Assembly: GCA_942492855.1 (NCBI GenBank)
Contig: OW818647.1
Location: 5,252,670-5,316,669, forward strand
Source of the DNA: G963677485 sp942492855
Lineage (GTDB): Bacteria > Armatimonadota > HRBIN16
Reading direction: 5' to 3'
Length of the DNA stretch: 64,000 nt
Positions 53,779 through 62,307 of the stretch are shown piece by piece. Below the pieces are notes generated by a model. That model did no database searches. It saw only the letters and a list, made by a program, of their open reading frames with translations, and was not told the origin of the DNA. The stretch's first letter is position 1. Every line of letters starts with the position of its first letter. Made by a program: the position numbers and the translations under genes.

Positions 53779-55137
53779 GTGATCATTAGTTTCACCCTTG
53801 AGAACTGGATGTCGTTCCGTAATCCTGTCACTTTTTCGATGGTAGCCAGCCGTGAGCGTCAGCATGGAGAACGGGTACCTAAGCTAGCGAAGTATCACAC
53901 AAAAATTCTCCCTGTAGCAGCCATTTACGGCGGAAACGCATCAGGAAAGACTAACTTTTTTAAGGCGTTAAGCTTTGCCAAAGCGCTGGTGGTGAAGGGC
54001 ACACAACCCGACAGTATCATTACTGTAGAGCCATTCCGGCTCGATGTCAAAGCAGTTGATGAGCCATCCCGTTTCGCTTTTGAACTCTTGATCGAAGAGT
54101 CAATCTACGAATTCAGCTTTGCAGTCACAAGAAAGGCTGTGCTGGAGGAGAGACTTGTTCATATATCAAGCGGCAGTGAGATGGTGCTGTATGACCGTCG
54201 AGACGGTAAACCAAACTTTCACGAATCACTGAACAATGACCAGTTTCTGCATTTCGCTTTCCAAGGAACCCGCGACAACCAACTTTTTCTGACCAATTCT
54301 GTATCTCAGAATGTGAGCATCTTTCGCCATATTTACAACTGGTTTAAAGATACTTTGGAGTTGGTTGCTCCCGACTCCAGATTTGAACCATTTGAACAGT
54401 TTCTTGACGAAGCCCATCCCCTTTATGCAACCATGAATGAGATGTTACCTCAGCTTGATACTGGCATTTTACATCTTGGGGCAGACGAAGTTCCATTTGG
54501 GAATATCCCATTACCCGAGCCTATAAAGACAACGATTCAAGAGAACGTCAAGGAGGGTATGACTGTTCGGCTACAGACTGAACCTATCAACGAGCGTTTC
54601 GTGGTGACCCGCAGAAACGGTGAGTTGATCGCGATGAAGCTGGTTGCCTACCATCCAAAATCAGACGGGACCGAGGCTAAGTTCGAAATTCGACAAGAGT
54701 CAGACGGATCACAACGCGTCATCGATCTTTTGCCTGCCTTCCTAGAACTATCAACCGTGAATTCTGCGAAGGTTTATGTCATCGATGAGGTGGACCGTAG
54801 CCTGCATACCTTATTGACAAGGCGTTTGCTAGAAGGATACCTAGCTAACTGCTCCAGGGAAAGCAGAACACAGCTATTACTCACGACACACGATGTGCTG
54901 CTAATGGACCAACAGTTGCTGCGCCGCGATGAGATGTGGGTGGCTGAAAGAGACGCATCAGGTGCCTCAACCTTGCTTTCCTTTAGCGAATATAAGGACG
55001 TCCGCTATGATAAAGATATTCAAAAAAGCTATCTGCAAGGACGGCTAGGCGGTATTCCTCGCATCCTGTTTTCAGGTGCACTGTCGAATCCACTCATTGG
55101 CGTTGATGACCGGAGGTCTATAAATGTCATCGAATAG
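53779..55137 (+). CDS. AAA/ABC-type ATPase, RloA/AbiLi-like defence protein
   Basis: 452 residues from a GTG at 53779 preceded by AGGAGG. Begins ISFTLENWMSFRNPVTFSM, the OLD/SMC-like opening strand. Walker A IYGGNASGKTNFFKAL (about residues 51-66), an ABC-like region with RQESDGSQRVIDLLPAFLEL (about 308-327), Walker B KVYVIDEVDRSLHT (about 333-346) and LLTTHDVLLMD (about 370-380). This matches the AAA_15/AAA_21 group that partners TOPRIM proteins in abortive-infection systems. It overlaps the RloB-like gene by 14 bases, a fixed two-gene module. Inferred role: senses phage activity and licenses the effector nuclease. Complete reading frame. Confidence 0.88.
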   Translation: MIISFTLENWMSFRNPVTFSMVASRERQHGERVPKLAKYHTKILPVAAIYGGNASGKTNFFKALSFAKALVVKGTQPDSIITVEPFRLDVKAVDEPSRFAFELLIEESIYEFSFAVTRKAVLEERLVHISSGSEMVLYDRRDGKPNFHESLNNDQFLHFAFQGTRDNQLFLTNSVSQNVSIFRHIYNWFKDTLELVAPDSRFEPFEQFLDEAHPLYATMNEMLPQLDTGILHLGADEVPFGNIPLPEPIKTTIQENVKEGMTVRLQTEPINERFVVTRRNGELIAMKLVAYHPKSDGTEAKFEIRQESDGSQRVIDLLPAFLELSTVNSAKVYVIDEVDRSLHTLLTRRLLEGYLANCSRESRTQLLLTTHDVLLMDQQLLRRDEMWVAERDASGASTLLSFSEYKDVRYDKDIQKSYLQGRLGGIPRILFSGALSNPLIGVDDRRSINVIE

Positions 55138-55720
55138 GAGACAGTTCAAAAGGCCAATTGGACAACGTCGTTACCGAAAATTATTTGTGATTTCCGTTGA
55201 AGGAAGCAAAACTGAACCTCAGTATTTTGCAATCTTCAATGACTTGAACTCGGTAATCCATGTGAATTGCCTGAAAGGAAAATACGACAGCTCCCCACTT
55301 CATGTTTTAAGGCGACTACAAGCCTTTCTCAAAAAGGAAGATCTGAAGGTGTCCGATGAGGCGTGGATTGTTGTTGACAAAGACCAGTGGACTGATGAGC
55401 AGTTGTCGCAGTTGCATGCTTGGTCAATCCAATCAAATGCTTACGGATTCGCCCTCAGTAATCCAAAGTTCGAATACTGGCTATTACTCCATTTTGAAGA
55501 TGGCACGGGTATCATCTCATCTGGAGATTGCTCAGACCGTTTGAAACGGCAACTCTCCGATTACGACAAAGGAATCAATGCTCGTATATTCACAATCGAT
55601 CGAGTTCACGATGCCATTCGACGGGCCAAGATCCGTGATTACCCGCCGTGCGAAGACTGGCCACGGAACATAGGTGGTACGACCATCTACAAGCTTGTCT
55701 TAAACATTCTCAAGCGATAA
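55124..55720 (+). CDS. RloB-family TOPRIM-like protein (AbiLii-like effector)
   Basis: 198 residues; GGAGG sits inside the ATPase gene just before the ATG. LFVISVEGSKTEPQYFAIF (about residues 22-40) gives the first acidic motif (Glu) and EAWIVVDKDQW (about 81-91) the DxD motif of a TOPRIM-type fold. ALSNPKFEYWLLLHFED (about 111-127) is the RloB family signature. With the upstream ATPase this corresponds to RloA-RloB / AbiL-type modules and is analogous in layout to PARIS (AriA-AriB). Inferred to be a nuclease effector acting on nucleic acid in infected cells. Confidence 0.87.
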   Translation: MSSNRRQFKRPIGQRRYRKLFVISVEGSKTEPQYFAIFNDLNSVIHVNCLKGKYDSSPLHVLRRLQAFLKKEDLKVSDEAWIVVDKDQWTDEQLSQLHAWSIQSNAYGFALSNPKFEYWLLLHFEDGTGIISSGDCSDRLKRQLSDYDKGINARIFTIDRVHDAIRRAKIRDYPPCEDWPRNIGGTTIYKLVLNILKR

Positions 55721-56061
55721 TCGAGACATGACACCGGACAAACGGTCTGTCGATCGACACTACCTGTTGGCCTTTGAAGAAGTCGCACACACATATCATG
55801 CACACATAGGTATACCAACAGCGAATATTTACGAGGTAACTGATGCATAGACGCCATTCTTGAGAATAAACACGAGTTACGCGTTTATAATCACGAGATA
55901 CGCGTTTATAATCACGAGATTCGTGATTGTCTGTAGCATGCGTTGCATTCTCACACTAACGCAACGCCGATCATCACGCCAACGTCGTCATCTCGGTCAG
56001 CGACATACTCAGAGCTGGGCAGATATGGCTAGTTGGAGCAGTATGGTTTTCTCATAAACTG
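55721..56061. repeat. Intergenic stretch with 21 bp tandem repeat
   Basis: About 55869-55925 has the 21-base unit CACGAG(T/A)TACGCGTTTATAAT twice, followed by a partial third copy. It encodes YAFIITR repeats in one frame by coincidence of unit length. The rest holds no gene; it lies between the convergent RloB-like and AbiEii-like genes. Confidence 0.7.
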
Positions 56062-56835
56062 TCATATCGCCGAGACCTGCAGCCCGTATATAGCACTCAA
56101 GTTTGTGACTATCTCCTCAAGACTGATGTTCCGTAGCTTCAGTCCTGACAAGTCCAAAGAGGTATCCCCAGACATCCGTGTGAGAAAAAGAGTTAAATCG
56201 TGCTTGATTGAATCCGGGGTTCTCACCCGAGTATCCCGAGTGATCAGTTGATACAACCTGAAGACATCATTCCTGTGCTTGCGGATGTCTCTCTGATCCA
56301 CTTCTTCACCTGCTGCGCGCCGTTGAGTGAGATCCAACCATGCTTTTACCTTCAACGGTATCAAATAGGCTGGTATGATAATGGGTAGTCCATCAACTTC
56401 CTGCTTACCTTCATTGATGAAATAGTAGTAATCGTCATTTAACAGAATGGCCGACAGGCTCGATATCTCGTCATCAACGGGGATCGGTGTGAGATGACTA
56501 CTTTTATCAATGCTTAATACATCGGGAACACGTGCGAACAGTTCCAACATCACGGGGAATGATGTGTCCTCGGGGTCATAGAACCGGTAGAACAGCTTCC
56601 GATCCATGCTCTTCTGCTGGTTCTTATATCTACCATCACGCACAAACTCCCAGAACACGCTCACAAATTCGCTGTCTAGAGCTTCCACGCAGATTACTAT
56701 ATCGAGATCCTTAGTGGCACGGAAATCTAGCCCGACATCCTCAAATGCGATGGAGCAAGCGGTGCCTCCTATGAACGCGTATCGATCTGCGTATTTTGCG
56801 AAATGGGCTTTGAATCGGTCCAGTCCTCTTACCAA
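56062..56835 (-). CDS. AbiEii-type nucleotidyltransferase toxin
   Basis: 257 residues. The nucleotidyltransferase fold is recognised from FIGGTACSIAFEDVGLDFRA (about residues 20-39) followed by TKDLDIVICV with the catalytic DxD pair (about 41-48), and KVKAWLDLTQRRAAGEEVDQRDIRKHRNDVFRLYQLI (interrupted helix with KAWL and RDIRKH motifs, about 165-200), which are typical of AbiEii/DUF1814-like toxins. It overlaps the end of the AbiEi-like gene by 7 bases. In the family, this toxin adds nucleotides to tRNA acceptor ends and arrests growth; for this protein that is inference. Confidence 0.83.
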   Translation of the reverse strand: MVRGLDRFKAHFAKYADRYAFIGGTACSIAFEDVGLDFRATKDLDIVICVEALDSEFVSVFWEFVRDGRYKNQQKSMDRKLFYRFYDPEDTSFPVMLELFARVPDVLSIDKSSHLTPIPVDDEISSLSAILLNDDYYYFINEGKQEVDGLPIIIPAYLIPLKVKAWLDLTQRRAAGEEVDQRDIRKHRNDVFRLYQLITRDTRVRTPDSIKHDLTLFLTRMSGDTSLDLSGLKLRNISLEEIVTNLSAIYGLQVSAI

Positions 56836-57812
56836 GCTATTCTCTCCATCATTTCCTCTAGTGCCGCTTCCACTCGTTCATCTGAGTGACCCTGTAAACT
56901 GAGGTACAGCGAAAATCGGTCAACGTAACTGGCCTGGGCAAACTGATTCGGCGAGTAGCACCATATCTCCAGTTCACACGCATCAGGATCGGCGACAGAT
57001 AACCCCTTGGTATCACTCTGCAGCTTAATATTCTTCCAATGCTCTGCACCCACTGCATATACCACATGAGCAGGCGGAGCCAACATAGAGTAGTGAGCGA
57101 GTGCCGTCAGTCCAGAAGCTAAGCCGTACTGCTCGCAGACCTGTCGCGGAGCCGACTTGCTAGCCTTCACAGGACTCTTCAAACTTGGTAATGCCGCCTC
57201 CCACAGTGATCTTCCCATTTTAGTGAACAATAGCACTCGTTTACGACCCTGAGTTCCGGCCACGCCTAGATCAAACTGCTCGATTTCATCAAACACCCTC
57301 TTGAATGTCATGGAGGTGTAGCCAAACTTGTCGGTCAACATAGCTATATCTAGCGGACCATAGTCCGATGTCGTCAAGGCATTAATGACCACAAGCTGGG
57401 TGGCGGGACTGATAGTGGGCCTCTGTGCTCGTATGTTTTTGAAGTGTTCCCTCATATCTAAACCAAGGTCCGGAAGGTAAAGCTGATTACCTGGCACGAT
57501 GAAGGGTAGCTTGTTTTCAATCAGGCGATCGCGCGCATTGGAAGCCATCGTGCGCGTCACGTAGATGGCCGCTCCGTTCCAACTCTTCTGCACTAGAGCC
57601 ATATGCTTTCGCAAAGCCGCCAGCGTGCCCTCGCCCTCTTCGCGACTAACGAGTAGAAGACACGGCTTATCGAGTATTTTGACCACTTCATAGTCATATA
57701 GTGCCTGCATAAACACCGGCAGCGCGCCAGATCCGCGCCACTTCGCTAACTGGGCAGAGATGCCAAGTGTCTTTTCCAGGTAAGCAGTTGTCATTTGCTC
57801 GAGTGTGTTCAT
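56829..57812 (-). CDS. AbiEi-type antitoxin / autorepressor
   Basis: 327 residues from the ATG at 57812 (MNTLEQMTTAYLEKTLGIS); an upstream ATG 11 codons earlier would lie inside the operator. The middle contains a winged-helix-like region (ISPATQLVVINALTTSDYGP; LTDKFGYTSMTFKRVFDEIE). The C-terminal domain SGLTALAHYSMLAPPAHVVYAVGAEH and the acidic tail fit type IV antitoxins of the AbiEi group. It precedes its toxin with a 7-base overlap, the usual AbiE order. It likely represses the pair from the inverted repeats at its start. Confidence 0.82.
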   Translation of the reverse strand: MNTLEQMTTAYLEKTLGISAQLAKWRGSGALPVFMQALYDYEVVKILDKPCLLLVSREEGEGTLAALRKHMALVQKSWNGAAIYVTRTMASNARDRLIENKLPFIVPGNQLYLPDLGLDMREHFKNIRAQRPTISPATQLVVINALTTSDYGPLDIAMLTDKFGYTSMTFKRVFDEIEQFDLGVAGTQGRKRVLLFTKMGRSLWEAALPSLKSPVKASKSAPRQVCEQYGLASGLTALAHYSMLAPPAHVVYAVGAEHWKNIKLQSDTKGLSVADPDACELEIWCYSPNQFAQASYVDRFSLYLSLQGHSDERVEAALEEMMERIAW

Positions 57813-57878
57813 GACTTTATCATAACACAATTTCAGGATGATCACATAGCCTGTGTTATAGTCCCTAATTAATGTGAT
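57813..57878 (-). promoter_or_regulatory. AbiE operator region: two interleaved inverted repeats over the promoter
   Basis: ATAACACA (57822-57829) pairs with TGTGTTAT (around 57853-57860), and ATCACAT (57841-57847) pairs with ATGTGAT (57872-57878). On the minus strand TATAAC inside one arm is a good -10, so repressor binding would block transcription. AbiEi proteins are known to bind inverted repeats upstream of their operon. Confidence 0.6.
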
Positions 57879-58395
57879 AGTCGTTGTTCGATCATTTAGT
57901 CGACTGTGTGTTTCTACTGCATTCTGACAGTGAATTCACTGCCCGATGTCTTGTCTCCAGATAACCTAGGCTTTCAACTGGTGACAAAACATCCAGTTAG
58001 GGATTCTACGACGAACAACACACATTCCACATATTGAATTCGACATTCAGGTTGTATGGTTCAGCCAGGGAAGTACACATCCATCCAGAGGCCATCCATA
58101 GCTAAGCCGAGAAGGAATACCAAAGCTCATCGTCAGCTGTTTCGAAGCTCAGAGTAGCTACCTGGTATCACTCATCCTACGGTGGGCCATGAAGCAGAAG
58201 GCAACCGCGCCACTCGCATTGTTTAAGATCATTTGTCATGCCTACAATTGCACATTCAGTGTTGGACGGAGAAGGCTAAAATGGCCATCCATGTGATTAT
58301 CAGTGCCTGCTCGGATGTTATAGACAGTGCTTGCGAGGAAATGGAGTGATGTCGATCGCCTATCGAATACTAGAGTGACTTGAGAGGATGGTGCG
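57879..58395. other. Gene-free AT-rich stretch
   Basis: No frame with protein-like composition, RNA gene or repeat is visible over about 515 bases. It may be eroded coding sequence. Confidence 0.5.
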
Positions 58396-59408
58396 ATGGA
58401 ACAACCAAAGGGCGAGATAGTCATATATGAAACGGATGACGGTAAGTCTGCGCTGGAAATGTACCTTAACAAAGATACTGTGTGGCTTACCCAACGCCAA
58501 ATGGCTTCGCTCATCGATAAGGACACAGATACTGTCGGACTGCACATTCGGAACATCTACAACGAAGGCGAGCTTGAGGAGGATCCAATTACCGAGTAAT
58601 CCTCGGTAGTTCAGTCTGAGGGTTCACGAAATGTGCTGCGCGTCGTTCGCCTTTACAACCTAGATGTCATCATATCAGTCGGGTACCGCGTGAAGTCAAA
58701 GCGGGGCACTCAATTCCGCCAGTGGGCAACAAGCATCCATCGCGATCACATCATCAAGGGCTACACCATCACCCAACGCAGACTCTCGGAGCAAGCGGAT
58801 CATTACCGAGAGCTTCAGGAAGCCGTTCGTCTCATTGGAGACGTCCTCTTTCAGCAGGCCTTGAACGCCCCACAGGCCGAAGGTCTTCTTCGCGTTATTA
58901 CGGATTATGCTCACGCCCTTTCAGTGCTCGATGACTACGATCACCAGCAGCTTGCCATCAGAAACATCACGCAAAAAGCTCCATTCGAGATAACTTATGA
59001 TGCAGCGCGTAAGGCAATTAACGTGATGGTTGATTAAATGAGACAGGATCGCGTGGTTCTCGGCCTGTTCGGCAGCGAAAAAGACGAGTCGTTCAAGAGC
59101 TCGCTTGCAGCCATTTGCCAACCTTCGACGGAGAAGGTCTATATCCGAGTATTGAAGAAAAGGCCGCGCACATGCTTTATTTTATGACAAAGAACCATTC
59201 ATTCTCGGACGGTAACAAGCGAATTGCAGCCGCTATCTTCCTGTGGTTCCACGATAAAAACAGACTGCTGTATAGGGAAGATGGACGAAAAAGACTGGGA
59301 GACAACGCACTGGTGGCTCTTACCTTGATGATAGCCGAGAGTAAACCACAGCACAAAGACATTATAATAAAGGTTGTAGTCAACCTAATAAATAAAGACA
59401 ACCCATAG
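58396..59408 (+). pseudogene. RhuM-Fic fusion protein, inactivated
   Basis: The N-terminal part (VWLTQRQMASLIDKDTDTVG; HIRNIYNEGELEED) is a RhuM-type HTH. After an in-frame TAA at 58597 the same frame continues into NLDVIISVGYRVKSKRG and FRQWATSIHRDHIIKGYTI, the family core. A second TAA at 59035 follows, then LFGSEKDESFKSSLAAI. A one-base shift near 59115 moves to another frame with TFDGEGLYPSIEEKAAHMLY and NHSFSDGNKRIAAAIFLWF, the Fic active-site motif HxFxDGNKR. The intact protein would be about 335 residues. Two nonsense codons plus a frameshift show long inactivity. Fic enzymes AMPylate target proteins; RhuM-Fic genes often travel in mobile islands. The stretch 59409-59689 after it holds no gene. 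Confidence 0.88.
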
Positions 59409-59689
59409 AGGCATACCGCTGACTGTCTTCTACTCGTCTACATCATCTCGACAAATTGTATCGGAGATGGGAAGTAAAATCTATCCGCATTAGCCTTTCA
59501 TCTGATCGATTGCTTTCTGATTACAGCCCGTCATCATACTTCGCCTTCAACCACAATCGCACTACATGTCATCAGATCATCTGGATCATCCGGAAACTGC
59601 GTATTGGAGATTAATATAGCGGGGAAAGCAGTATTAGGATTGTCGAGTTGACTAAGATTGGTGTAGATTGCATTATGCCGGCTAATAGA

Positions 59690-60199
59690 TCAATCGATGG
59701 AATCCAAAATACTGTGAACGTGCTCGCGAAACGCTCCGCTCGTATAGAGGCTGCTTCCATCAAACAACTCATCTATCGCCGTCTGGAGTTCAGATTTGTT
59801 TATAATGCCACGGGTAAATGCGCGAATCATTACACCAACGCTTCCGACAACTGTATGGCCATGTGTTTCCAGAGCCTTGCGAAGCTGCAAATCGTCAGTT
59901 AAAACCACGTCCGGCATCAGTCTTTCCGCTAATGCTGCTACGCTCAAATCAGCTGTATGCAGACGAAATCCTTGTGTCTGAACTCTCTGTTTAGCTATTT
60001 CGGCAAGCGTAACCCGTTCAATTTCGATAAGATCATTTGATGACTCGAATACCATGTCACAAACAGCATGCTGCCGAAGTTCGGCTCTTACTTGCGAGGT
60101 GATAAATATGACTTTAACGCAGCTCAAACAGTCTACACGATCAATCTCCGCCAAGTGCAGTATGGGGCCGGTATCCGAAACACCTCTCTCAGGCACCAC
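59690..60199 (-). CDS. PIN-domain toxin, DUF3368-like
   Basis: 169 residues from a GTG at 60199 overlapping the antitoxin stop by 11 bases. Acidic residues expected for a PIN RNase: VSDTGPILHLAEID (about residues 7-20), GFRLHTADLSVAALAERL (about 77-94) and DVVLTDDLQLRKALE (about 96-110). GSVGVMIRAFTRGII is typical of this PIN subgroup, in which C-terminal helices follow. As a VapC-like enzyme it would cleave RNA; unlike the neighbouring RhuM gene its frame is intact. Confidence 0.82.
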   Translation of the reverse strand: MVPERGVSDTGPILHLAEIDRVDCLSCVKVIFITSQVRAELRQHAVCDMVFESSNDLIEIERVTLAEIAKQRVQTQGFRLHTADLSVAALAERLMPDVVLTDDLQLRKALETHGHTVVGSVGVMIRAFTRGIINKSELQTAIDELFDGSSLYTSGAFREHVHSILDSID

Positions 60200-60449
60200 T
60201 CAAACCCCACGCGATATCAGCATCAATAGAATTACGAGCGTAGTCCAACTCTTCAACAACATCTTTGCCCAGTTCATGGACAGCCTTTTCACGGTCAATT
60301 TTACCTGCAAGGTAGGCTTCAGAAAGTTGTTTCCGGTACAGTTCAGATAACCCCTCATCCACAGCCTGAGCAACTATCTCGGCTTCCGCCTGTCCAGTTG
60401 TCCGAACCAAATAATCCAGTTTCCTGCGCATAGTCTTAGTAACCGGCAT
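60189..60449 (-). CDS. Antitoxin of the PIN pair
   Basis: 86 residues, start ATG after ACGGAGG. The N-terminus KTMRRKLDYLVRTTGQAEAEI followed by VAQAVDEGLSELYRK is a ribbon-helix-helix-like DNA-binding region. The C-terminal part with DREKAVHELGKDVVEELDYA would contact the toxin. It precedes and overlaps the PIN gene as in type II modules. An AT-rich block upstream (about 60500-60530) with TATAAT on the minus strand likely holds the promoter; the remaining stretch to 60828 has no gene. Confidence 0.75.
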   Translation of the reverse strand: MPVTKTMRRKLDYLVRTTGQAEAEIVAQAVDEGLSELYRKQLSEAYLAGKIDREKAVHELGKDVVEELDYARNSIDADIAWGLSGA

Positions 60450-60828
60450 TGCTGAGCCTCCGTAATTTGACGACAGACGCGTTGATAGATCGAAACGTTC
60501 TATATTATATTATAGCATAATTTGGTGCAAGGTTATATCGCCAATACGATACTCGAATCAAGGATTAGAAGCTGTATTTGTGGAAAACAGCAAACAACCA
60601 AAGTATCAGGCATGTAGCTAAAAAGAGGCGCGATATTTGTGGACCACAACTCGTAATCCCAACGATTATGACCAGAAAAGTATTGCGGCTAACTCTGGTT
60701 GTGGCACGCTCTGATGCAATAATATACACAACACCTCTGGTTCTTCGCACCCATCTTAGGGATTAGTATTACGAACTGGGGGGTATGCTGATATGGAAAC
60801 CTGAGTATCCGCCTAAGGATAGAATCTC

Positions 60829-61809
60829 TCAGACTCCGGTCCGTAGTAAAATCTGCTCTGTGACGTTCTTGAACTCCAAATAACTCTTCGTCACAGCCAC
60901 TGCATGGGCACCGATAGCGCCATCAGCGGGAGTTAATTGAAAGATCGGCTTACGTGCATCTTCGGCTAGCTGCATCAGACTCTGATGGTTCTTGATCAAT
61001 CCAATTCGGTTTGGATCTTTGTCAGGGTCATCAGCATACTGCGTTTCTTGCAATACATCATTCGCGTATACCTTCGGTATTTTGGATATCCATCGTTGAT
61101 AGGCTTTGATCGGTCGACTTCTACGTTCTACGTGTTGCATAACTACATATCCTGCAAGCTTCATGTCCCCTGCGGGCATAGGAATACCCATATCCGAAGG
61201 CATAGCGAGTAGCCGTTTGTGCCAATTCTCTCGCCATGTGGATAACGTTGGGCCCAAATTCCGAAGGCCTTGTAATGAGATAAGACCTGGAGAGAGCGGT
61301 ACCACCACATAATCGGCTGCAATAAGCGAAGCACGGTTAATCGCACCCAGATTGGGTCCCACGTCCATCAGTATGATGTCTGCGTTAATCGATTCACTCG
61401 CATAATAGATGATGCGATGAAATGCTGTGATGGCTCGGAAAGCGGATTTATCACCATCCAGGCAGCGTAGCCAACTATCTGAAAGTGTGTCTTCATACTG
61501 CGATAAACCTAGATCCCCGGGCAAAAGATGGATCCGAGGTTGAATCTGTTGCAGGGGTGCAACCGCGATATCTCCCAATCCATCGACGATTGGTGAGATG
61601 CAGGAAAGGATACTCTGGTGATGGCCATCCTCAGGCCAAATCATTTCCAAGTTTTCCTCGTCAAGAAACATAGTGGTAAGATTCGCCTGCGGATCAAGGT
61701 CTACTGCTAACACGCGTAGGCCGAGTTCCGCGAACATCCATGCCACATGATACACCAATGTTGTTTTGCCAACACCACTTTTATTATCGAAGAACGTGAT
61801 AGTTTTCAT
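60829..61809 (-). CDS. ParA-family ATPase
   Basis: 326 residues. Deviant Walker A with signature Lys: FFDNKSGVGKTTLVYHVAW (about residues 5-23), VLAVDLDPQANLTTMFL (about 34-50), and the Walker B-type ADIILMDVGPNLGAINRASL (about 148-167). A middle insert of ~60 residues (about 50-110) makes it longer than plain Soj/ParA. No ParB or parS-like repeats are seen nearby. The ATG overlaps the stop of the 62-residue ORF (ATGA). In an island without replication genes it more likely belongs to a defence or maintenance module than to chromosome partition (inference). Confidence 0.85.
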   Translation of the reverse strand: MKTITFFDNKSGVGKTTLVYHVAWMFAELGLRVLAVDLDPQANLTTMFLDEENLEMIWPEDGHHQSILSCISPIVDGLGDIAVAPLQQIQPRIHLLPGDLGLSQYEDTLSDSWLRCLDGDKSAFRAITAFHRIIYYASESINADIILMDVGPNLGAINRASLIAADYVVVPLSPGLISLQGLRNLGPTLSTWRENWHKRLLAMPSDMGIPMPAGDMKLAGYVVMQHVERRSRPIKAYQRWISKIPKVYANDVLQETQYADDPDKDPNRIGLIKNHQSLMQLAEDARKPIFQLTPADGAIGAHAVAVTKSYLEFKNVTEQILLRTGV

Positions 61810-61994
61810 GGAGCAACCGCCCTGATCGTGGCCAGGAAATACGTCGGTTCATCAATCATGAACTCAGTAGGTGGCTTGCCGTTTTTACGCGGAAATCGAT
61901 GGGTATGGGAAATACCACGACCAAAAGTATTCACATACCCGAGTGTCTTTATGACCTCAGCTAGTAGTTGTCTCAGTTCCTGTTCGTTGATCAT
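61806..61994 (-). CDS. Short GHKL/AlbA_2-type C-terminal ORF coupled to ParA
   Basis: 62 residues, with GAGG nine bases before the ATG and an in-frame TGA just upstream, so it is a stand-alone frame. LAEVIKTLGYVNTFGRGISH and NGKPPTEFMIDEPTYFLATI correspond to the C-terminal region of AlbA_2/GHKL proteins (usually LGYVNRFGRGI ... NGNPPPEF). It overlaps the ParA start by 4 bases. It is either a remnant of a large gene that once preceded ParA or a real small protein kept for coupling. Not from the same copy as the piece at 51871 as far as can be seen. Confidence 0.6.
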   Translation of the reverse strand: MINEQELRQLLAEVIKTLGYVNTFGRGISHTHRFPRKNGKPPTEFMIDEPTYFLATIRAVAP

Positions 61995-62307
61995 CTTGGT
62001 TCCTCACCTTCAGCAATAAGCCTGTCAAAACAATAGATAAGCTCCCCGCACCCCGAATTGCTCCGAGCCTGTTGTCCAGCTATGGCCGTATGCATACGCA
62101 TTCTTAACGAAGAGCATCGTGTGCACTAAGCTTCGTCACGGCCGGCAGATAACTGTATGAGGTCTCCTATTGAACGGCTGCTCATCGAGCACCTCTACCT
62201 GACAGTACGTTGCCAGCTCTACATAAAGTACTGTACTTTATATTCTTTATTGCCGCCGTAGTATAAGCACTCGTTTCGCCATCTATTCAGCCTCCATCGA
62301 ATTTACG
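61995..62307. promoter_or_regulatory. Gene-free stretch containing a perfect 19 bp palindrome
   Basis: ATAAAGTAC-T-GTACTTTAT occupies 62223-62241, symmetric over nine base pairs each side, in an otherwise featureless region upstream of the minus-strand 62-residue ORF and ParA (about 230 bases away). The form suits a dimeric repressor site. No other feature seen. Confidence 0.5.

Noticed and set aside
55869..55925. CRISPR-like array
   Set aside because: Only two and a half units repeat back to back without spacers; no cas genes in the window.
60565..60750. Hydrophobic 61-residue minus-strand frame
   Set aside because: No ribosome binding site and no neighbour context; hydrophobicity alone in an AT-rich gap is weak evidence.
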